NCBI GenBank assembly: GCA_900544905.1
Contig: UQXF01000006.1
Location: forward strand, 1-56,015
From: an uncultured Clostridium sp.
GTDB taxonomy: Bacteria > Bacillota > Clostridia > Lachnospirales > Lachnospiraceae
DNA: 56,015 bases
Direction: 5' to 3'
Positions within the stretch are counted from its first letter, which is position 1. Each line of letters opens with the position of its first letter. Under the pieces are notes generated by a model, which worked only from the letters and a program-made list of their open reading frames with translations, had not been told where the DNA came from and made no database searches. Positions 50,915 to 56,015 of this stretch are shown here, one piece after another. The position numbers were made by a program, and so were the translations under genes.

Positions 50915-52582
50915 TTAGATGGCAATATAATTGCTTTCTATTCCCAAGCCTGCGAACATATCCTGAATACCCGGATTCGTTGTAAAAATAATAATCTGGC
51001 GGTTCCTGTATTCGCCCAAACAGCTTAATGTTTCTTTTAATCTTTGATAATCATAGGTGACAAAAACATCATCCATGATAATTGGCATTTCTTCGGCAAT
51101 CAGTACATTGGCAATGGATAAACGGAGTGCCAGATAAATCTGTTCCATGGTACCAGTACTTAAATAATCCATACTGATAAAGGAGCTTCCGCTTTTCACC
51201 ATCACTCTTAACTGGTCATCTATTTTAACCTCAGAATATTTATTATTTGTAATTCTGCTGATAATCTCAGAAACCTGTTCATTTAACACACTGCCAAATG
51301 AATCATAGATTTCCTCTGATAAATCCTGTATGGTTTTCATTGCAAGGTCAATCGCTGCCGTTTCCACATCATTTGCCTGCATCTGCTCCTTCAGCTTTGT
51401 GAGCTCTGAAAGGGTCTGCTCCTGCCCGGCACGCTCTTTTAAAATATTCTGCTCTTTGAGCTTCAGATTGGATAACCTGTTAACCAGCTCCCGCTGTGTA
51501 CCCATATCTGCTGACTCTGCCTTTGCCTCTTCAAAGCCCTGTTCTATCTCCAATTCCTCTAAAAGCTTATAAAGCTTTGCCCGTCTCGCCAGAACCTGAA
51601 CCGTAGTAATCGCAACCAGTATAATGCCAAATCCCATAATTCCCATTTTAATCTCAGGAATGTTTAACGGAACCAGATAGGCAGCTCCAACAAACAGGGC
51701 AATAAAGATAAGCGCTATAAATAAAATCACAAATACATTATCCAATACACTTTTCTTTCCCATATTCCGGAGCATATTTATATCTCTTTCCCGCTTCGTC
51801 ATAGGTTCGCTTAAATCCTCTGCTTCCTCAAGCCCAGCATCTTCCTCCGCAGTTTCCTCTGCAGCCGGATTCTTAATCGGTGTAAACTGAAGCTTTGCCG
51901 GCTCTTTTCCCTCCATCTCAGCCTCTACCTTAGCATACTCCTCCTTAACAGCCGCAAGCTCTGCATCAAAATCCCTGTCTAAAGAAAGTCTGGCGGTAAG
52001 CTCCTGCTCCTTTTGCTCTAATTCTTTATTTGAGAATGCTTTTTTCTTATTTTTCAGTTCCATAATTGCGCTTACTGCATCGATATCACCATTTCTGCTT
52101 GATGCCATATTCACAATATAATTATTAAGCTTATCCGCAATTTCTTTATCTGTTGAAACCTCCATCTGACTGATGCATAATGTATTCAGATATGTGCTTT
52201 TGTCTGTGTTAAGCAGCGTACCCACCAGATTATTTTCTTCCGACAGCATAATCTCCCGTGCTGTGTCCATATCCCTGACTGTTGTCTTCTTTTCCTGGCG
52301 GGCAAAATTCCTTTCAATTAAATAGTCTGTTCCCTGAACCGAAACCTCCATAGCCCCGGAAAAGGCAGAGCCATTAATTGGTTTTTTCTGTTCGTAATGG
52401 TCAAACCGGGCCCCCAGTCCTCTCGCCTTATCAATTCCATATAGCATGTCTACAATAAAATCCTTTATGGTAGACTTTCCCGCCTCATTAGCCCCGTAGA
52501 CCACATTAATGCCAGGAGCCAGCGTAATGTCTTTATTATGAAATTGCCCAAAATCCTGTAAGTGTAACTTATCAACTCTCAT
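50915..52582 (-). CDS. YhaN-like ATPase with central membrane segments
   Basis: 555 aa. Walker A GANEAGKS (30-37), coiled coil (about 165-215), two membrane helices (about 285-340, VFVILFIALIFIALFVGAAYL and GIILVAITTVQVL), short coiled coil, then LSTGTMEQIYLALRLS signature and Walker B MPIIMDDVFVTYD. It is a shortened Rad50/SbcC-type partner for the YhaO-like nuclease. Full YhaN is about 960 aa; the two TM segments replacing the missing coiled coil suggest a membrane-bound repair complex. Starts one base after the yhaO-like stop. Confidence 0.85.
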   Translation of the reverse strand: MRVDKLHLQDFGQFHNKDITLAPGINVVYGANEAGKSTIKDFIVDMLYGIDKARGLGARFDHYEQKKPINGSAFSGAMEVSVQGTDYLIERNFARQEKKTTVRDMDTAREIMLSEENNLVGTLLNTDKSTYLNTLCISQMEVSTDKEIADKLNNYIVNMASSRNGDIDAVSAIMELKNKKKAFSNKELEQKEQELTARLSLDRDFDAELAAVKEEYAKVEAEMEGKEPAKLQFTPIKNPAAEETAEEDAGLEEAEDLSEPMTKRERDINMLRNMGKKSVLDNVFVILFIALIFIALFVGAAYLVPLNIPEIKMGIMGFGIILVAITTVQVLARRAKLYKLLEELEIEQGFEEAKAESADMGTQRELVNRLSNLKLKEQNILKERAGQEQTLSELTKLKEQMQANDVETAAIDLAMKTIQDLSEEIYDSFGSVLNEQVSEIISRITNNKYSEVKIDDQLRVMVKSGSSFISMDYLSTGTMEQIYLALRLSIANVLIAEEMPIIMDDVFVTYDYQRLKETLSCLGEYRNRQIIIFTTNPGIQDMFAGLGIESNYIAI

Positions 52583-52583
52583 A

Positions 52584-53642
52584 TTACTGCTCTCCTGTCT
52601 TTAGTAGTACATCCAAACCATAGTGAATAGCTTTTTTACAAATCTCATCTCCATAATAATTATCAGACAACTGATTGATAAATTTACCAATCAGGTTATT
52701 CTGGTTCTCTTCATAAAGCTTACCCAGGTCATATTCCTCTGAGACCTCCGTAATCACTTCATAAATGTTATATTTTGCTGTGAGACTGGTAAAATCAAAC
52801 ACATCATGGTTATGATTCTGTCCCTTGACAAGAATCCGGTAAATATGCTGAGTTCCCAAATTCTGAATCTGCCGGTCCACTAAATCCAATATCATCTGCG
52901 GTGTATGGTCCGGCTTTATATTGATAAGAAGATTCATATAAGCCCTCTGGGCTACCGGCACAAACTCTGTCTTTACAATTCCATCTACAACCTCGCCATA
53001 AATATATCCTCTGGCTCCGGTATCTGTATAATCAATAGGTTCCAGGGAACCTGCCATGATAACGGCATTCTCTTTAATGACCTCCGGTTTGTGAATATGT
53101 CCCAATGCTATATAGTCAAAATTGGATTCCCTTAAATTTTTCTTGTTAAACGGCAGATGCCTGGCATCTCCGCCATGCGCCAGTAAGATATTAAAGGCTC
53201 CCTGCTTCGCCGGTTTGATATGGTTCAATATATCATCCTCATTTTCCTTGCTATTATAGGAAAAGCCGGTAACACAGGTATTTAAATCTTTCATATACAC
53301 ATTGCTTATCTTATCGGCAGACAGGCAAATTGTCTTTGACGAAAACTTATAATTTGCCATAGGACTATCCGGCTTCATATAATCGTGATTGCCCGCAATC
53401 ATAATTGTTTTAGTCTTCGTCAGCTTTGAAAGAATATAATCTACATCTCTTAACATTCCTTCAGATGGCGGCATATGAAACAAATCACCCGCTATCAGTA
53501 ATAAATCTATCTGTTTTTCTTTTGCAGCTTCCACAACCTTTACAAAGGTATCCTTTATCTCTTTTTCCCTGTCCTCACTCCAGGGCTTGCCTTTATCTGG
53601 CTGTACCCCCAGATGGACATCTGCCATATGTATAAATCTCAT
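52584..53642 (-). CDS. YhaO/SbcD-like DNA repair nuclease
   Basis: 352 aa from ATG 53642. Calcineurin-like metallophosphatase with the metal motifs DVHLG, GDLFHMPPSEG, GNHDY and GHIHKPE in order. Partner of the YhaN-like ATPase; together they resemble SbcCD/Mre11-Rad50, which process hairpins and blocked DNA ends. The SD is weak (GGCAGGTG 9 bases upstream), and an ATG at 53663 with GAAAGAGG downstream is an alternative. Confidence 0.9.
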   Translation of the reverse strand: MRFIHMADVHLGVQPDKGKPWSEDREKEIKDTFVKVVEAAKEKQIDLLLIAGDLFHMPPSEGMLRDVDYILSKLTKTKTIMIAGNHDYMKPDSPMANYKFSSKTICLSADKISNVYMKDLNTCVTGFSYNSKENEDDILNHIKPAKQGAFNILLAHGGDARHLPFNKKNLRESNFDYIALGHIHKPEVIKENAVIMAGSLEPIDYTDTGARGYIYGEVVDGIVKTEFVPVAQRAYMNLLINIKPDHTPQMILDLVDRQIQNLGTQHIYRILVKGQNHNHDVFDFTSLTAKYNIYEVITEVSEEYDLGKLYEENQNNLIGKFINQLSDNYYGDEICKKAIHYGLDVLLKTGEQ

Positions 53643-53899
53643 TCCTGCACCTGCCTCTTTCATCTTTTACATGGTTTTCAAATATGCCCTGTACACGTTT
53701 TTACAAAACTGTTTTCATGCATACTCTTTCATTATATTAGATTTTCCGAATTAGTGCAAATTTTCTTGCCATTTTTTCAATATTTTTTCAATATGCCGGA
53801 TAGATAAATACTTTTTTATGCATTTACAATGTTTTTCTCATATTTTTTATTAATTGGCAAGAGAAGTTCATAGATTTTCAGAATATCTTAAGAAACTGC

Positions 53900-53924
53900 G
53901 TCCTGATAGAATTCCTATCAGGAC
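53900..53924. terminator. Terminator-like hairpin after spoIIID
   Basis: GTCCTGATAG/CTATCAGGAC (53900-53909/53915-53924), loop 5; T-rich on the plus side (TCTTTCTC). It separates spoIIID from the yhaO-like gene. The rest of 53643-53930 is AT-rich with no gene. Confidence 0.65.
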
Positions 53925-53930
53925 TCTTTC

Positions 53931-54185
53931 TCACATTTTCTGATGTAAATATTTCTCCTTCGTTGCCATTCCGCCTCTTATATGCCGCTCCGCTTTATTA
54001 AGGTCCAATACCTTCCTCACTTCCTTTGCCAATGCCGGATTAATATAAATTAATCTGTCCGAAACATCCTTATGCACCGTGCTCTTGCTGACTCCAAATT
54101 TCTTGGCAGTTTGTCTGACTGTTGCGTTGGAATCTATTATATAGGTTCCAATTTCAATTGCTCGTTCTTCAATATATTCTTTCAA
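53931..54185 (-). CDS. spoIIID: Stage III sporulation regulator SpoIIID
   Basis: 84 aa from TTG 54185, where the protein aligns with the start of Bacillus SpoIIID (MxxYIxER); GGGGA lies about 7 bases upstream. An ATG at 54203 gives 90 aa but has no SD. HTH region ATVRQTAKKFGVSKSTVHKD and second basic part INPALAKEVRKVLDLNKAERHIRGG are diagnostic. SpoIIID controls mother-cell genes after engulfment and marks the organism as an endospore former. Confidence 0.92.
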   Translation of the reverse strand: MKEYIEERAIEIGTYIIDSNATVRQTAKKFGVSKSTVHKDVSDRLIYINPALAKEVRKVLDLNKAERHIRGGMATKEKYLHQKM

Positions 54186-54381
54186 GGAGAATCCCCAATA
54201 CATTTGTTGTTACAATCTATGCGAAATTTAATAACAGTATTCCCGGTAAAAGGAAAATACCTCATTTTCCCTCATAAAAGCTCTGTCTAAAATGCAGGAT
54301 TGTTATTAAAATTTAACAAAAACTGATATTTTTATCCATTGGAATGTCGTATTCTCTCCATATAAGAAAGGAGGCTGAATC

Positions 54382-55749
54382 ATGTTTAAATTATCAAATA
54401 AAAATGGCGCAAAGGATTTAACCGAAGGCAAGCCGATGAAGCTGATTTTGGGCTTTGGACTCCCACTGTTATTCGGTCTGCTGTTCCAACAGTTATACAA
54501 TATGGTTGACTCTATTATCGTGGGGCAAATGCTGGGAGTAAATTCCCTGGCTGCAGTGGGCTCCACCGGTTCCATTAATTTTATGATTCTGGGCTTTTGC
54601 ATTGGCATCTGTAACGGATTTGCAATCCCGGTGGCACAGGCATTCGGCGCCAGGGATATTGAAAATCTGAAAAAATATATCACCAACAGCGCATGGATGT
54701 CCATCCTGTTTTCCATCGTGATTACCACTGTAGTTGGTTTGCTGACAAAAAAAATCTTAATCTGGATGAAAACACCGGACACTATTATTGATGAAGCTTA
54801 CCTTTATATCTTTATTGTGTTTATGGGAATCCCTGCTATCTTCCTCTATAATATAGTATCCGGAATCCTGCGCTCCTTAGGGGACAGCTTAACACCAGTT
54901 ATTTTTTTAGTTTTATCCTCTTTGCTGAATATTTTACTGGATATTATTTTAATCAAGGCAATGGGCGTTGCCGGTGCTGCTGTGGCAACAATCACCGCCC
55001 AGGGTGTATCCGGTATTATCAGTCTCATATATATGACAAAAAAATATAAGCATCTCGGATTTACAAAAAAGGATTGGAAATTCAGCCCGAAGCACTGTTT
55101 AAAATTATGCGGCATCGGCGTTCCAATGGGGCTGCAATATTCCATCACCGCCATCGGCAGCGTTATTTTACAGACCTCTGTAAATGCACTGGGGGAAACC
55201 ATTGTTGCTGCGGTAGCCGCCGGCACAAAAATCAGTATGTTTGCCTGCTGCCCGTTTGAAGCTATGGGCTCCACAATGGCCACCTTTGGCGGGCAGAATG
55301 TAGGTGCCCAAAAATTAGACCGTGTTCACCAGGGATTAAAGGACTGCCTCAAGCTTGGAATTGCCTACTCTGTGCTGGCATTTGTATTCATGCTGCTCTT
55401 TGGTGAAAAGCTTGCACTGCTCTTCGTAGACAGTTCAGAAACAGAATTAATCCACTACATATACCGGTTCCTGATTGGCAACTCCCTTTTCTACACACTG
55501 TTGGCATTTGTCAATATCGTACGCTTTATGATTCAGGGTCTTGGCTACTCCACCTTTGCTATTCTGGCGGGAGTATGCGAAATGCTCGCCCGGGGACTTG
55601 TTGGATTTTTCCTGGTTCCTGCCTTTGGATACCTTTTTGTCACCATTGCCAATCCCATTGCATGGCTCTTCGCAGACATATTCCTAATCCCGGCTTATCT
55701 CTATGTCATGAAACGGTTGAAACGGAAGCTGGCAGTATCACAGCTCTGA
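54382..55749 (+). CDS. MATE family efflux transporter
   Basis: 455 aa, 12 membrane helices. Opens with LTEGKPMKLILGFGLPLLFG and QQLYNMVDSIIVG, then SLAAVGSTGSI. Distinct from the copy at 15599-16963 (only family-level similarity). AAAGGAGG before ATG. Divergent from spoIIID. Stop codon lies inside the terminator stem. Confidence 0.93.
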   Translation: MFKLSNKNGAKDLTEGKPMKLILGFGLPLLFGLLFQQLYNMVDSIIVGQMLGVNSLAAVGSTGSINFMILGFCIGICNGFAIPVAQAFGARDIENLKKYITNSAWMSILFSIVITTVVGLLTKKILIWMKTPDTIIDEAYLYIFIVFMGIPAIFLYNIVSGILRSLGDSLTPVIFLVLSSLLNILLDIILIKAMGVAGAAVATITAQGVSGIISLIYMTKKYKHLGFTKKDWKFSPKHCLKLCGIGVPMGLQYSITAIGSVILQTSVNALGETIVAAVAAGTKISMFACCPFEAMGSTMATFGGQNVGAQKLDRVHQGLKDCLKLGIAYSVLAFVFMLLFGEKLALLFVDSSETELIHYIYRFLIGNSLFYTLLAFVNIVRFMIQGLGYSTFAILAGVCEMLARGLVGFFLVPAFGYLFVTIANPIAWLFADIFLIPAYLYVMKRLKRKLAVSQL

Positions 55750-55987
55750 AGCAATATTTAAATTGCTTCAGAGCCTTTTGCAGAGCCGCCTCCACAATAT
55801 GTGCCGGCGCATAACAGGCATTTATTCCCAAAACATCCAAAACCAGAATATCTGCCCCTCTGTGAGCTGCAAGCTGTAAAATATCACAAAACCAGTTTTC
55901 CAGATATATTTCCGGATAATTACCAGCCTCTGGCAATTCCTTTCGTGAAGCCGTGATAATGCCAGGCTTCTTCCTGCTATCCGGCAC
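55706..55987 (-). CDS. Partial unidentified protein (5' end missing)
   Basis: Open frame of 94 codons reading leftward from the adapter junction; the apparent MYKRQ at its start is adapter, so the real protein starts beyond the contig. It contains a Leu/Ala-rich segment DILQLAAHRGADILVLDVLG and AHIVEAALQKALKQF. It runs through the MATE terminator and overlaps that gene by 44 bases, so it may stop being real before 55774. No family recognised. Confidence 0.4.
   Translation of the reverse strand: MPDSRKKPGIITASRKELPEAGNYPEIYLENWFCDILQLAAHRGADILVLDVLGINACYAPAHIVEAALQKALKQFKYCFRAVILPASVSTVS
55743..55780. terminator. Terminator after the MATE gene
   Basis: GCTCTGAAGCAAT (55743-55755) pairs perfectly with ATTGCTTCAGAGC (55762-55774), followed by CTTTTG. 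Confidence 0.85.
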
Positions 55988-56015
55988 CTGTCTCTTATAC
56001 ACATCTGACGCTGCC
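55988..56015 (-). other. Sequencing adapter (Nextera read-through), not genomic
   Basis: CTGTCTCTTATACACATCT (mosaic end) followed by GACGCTGCC, the start of the Nextera i5-side adapter. All 28 bases match. Confidence 0.98.

Overview
The window looks like one whole assembly contig. Bases 1-55 are an Illumina/Nextera P7 index adapter and bases 55988-56015 are Nextera read-through adapter, so the genomic part is 56-55987 and the genes at both edges are cut. The genes point to an endospore-forming Clostridia of Lachnospiraceae type: SpoIIID, a MurT/GatD pair, a DnaD plus DnaI-like primosome operon, class II fructose-bisphosphate aldolase, a YhaO/YhaN pair, and a Wadjet-like JetA/JetB/JetC set. 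This placement is inference from gene content; there is no rRNA or tRNA to confirm it.

Layout. (1) 56-4563: sugar-binding lipoprotein (3' cut), fba, galE and a sugar nucleotidyltransferase. (2) 4624-13409: an AT-richer integrated element of about 8.8 kb, bounded by a 17-bp direct repeat (att cores) with shared arm-type sites inside. It carries a tyrosine integrase, a CI/Cro-like switch with face-to-face promoters, a short RepA_N-like initiator beside three families of iterons, a capsid protein and a scaffold but no visible portal, terminase, tail or lysis gene. A 1.16-kb stretch without long ORFs holds a dense hairpin array (candidate large structured RNA) followed by a par-like type I toxin-antitoxin locus. 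It reads as a phage satellite or a very reduced prophage. (3) 13422-20374: a leftward cluster of PPTase, an unusual C39/BtrH-like protein, an acyl carrier protein, a MATE exporter, two complex-I-antiporter-like membrane proteins and a CorA-like transporter, which suggests an uncharacterised carrier-protein pathway. (4) 20650-31617: secreted DUF1002 protein, YugP-like protease, EamA transporter, WYL regulator with glycerol kinase, CDF metal transporter, gatD and murT (separated by a GC-rich palindromic insert), aldose-epimerase-like protein and a DUF3298-like lipoprotein.

(5) 31719-43167: jetC and jetB, then an intervening cassette (2-hydroxyacyl-CoA dehydratase-like protein, XRE regulator, membrane protein, NatA/NatB-type ABC exporter), then jetA. 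No JetD nuclease is visible. (6) 43334-48384, rightward: murC, DnaD-like protein, DnaI-like helicase loader and a PRPP synthetase; three DnaA-box-like 9-mers lie head to tail upstream of the primosome genes. (7) 48486-55987: bifunctional penicillin-binding protein, YhaN-like and YhaO-like proteins, SpoIIID, a second MATE transporter and an unidentified partial gene at the edge.

Start codons were chosen from Shine-Dalgarno position and family N-termini, so many differ from the longest possible ORF. All family names come from reading the translations; no database search was run.
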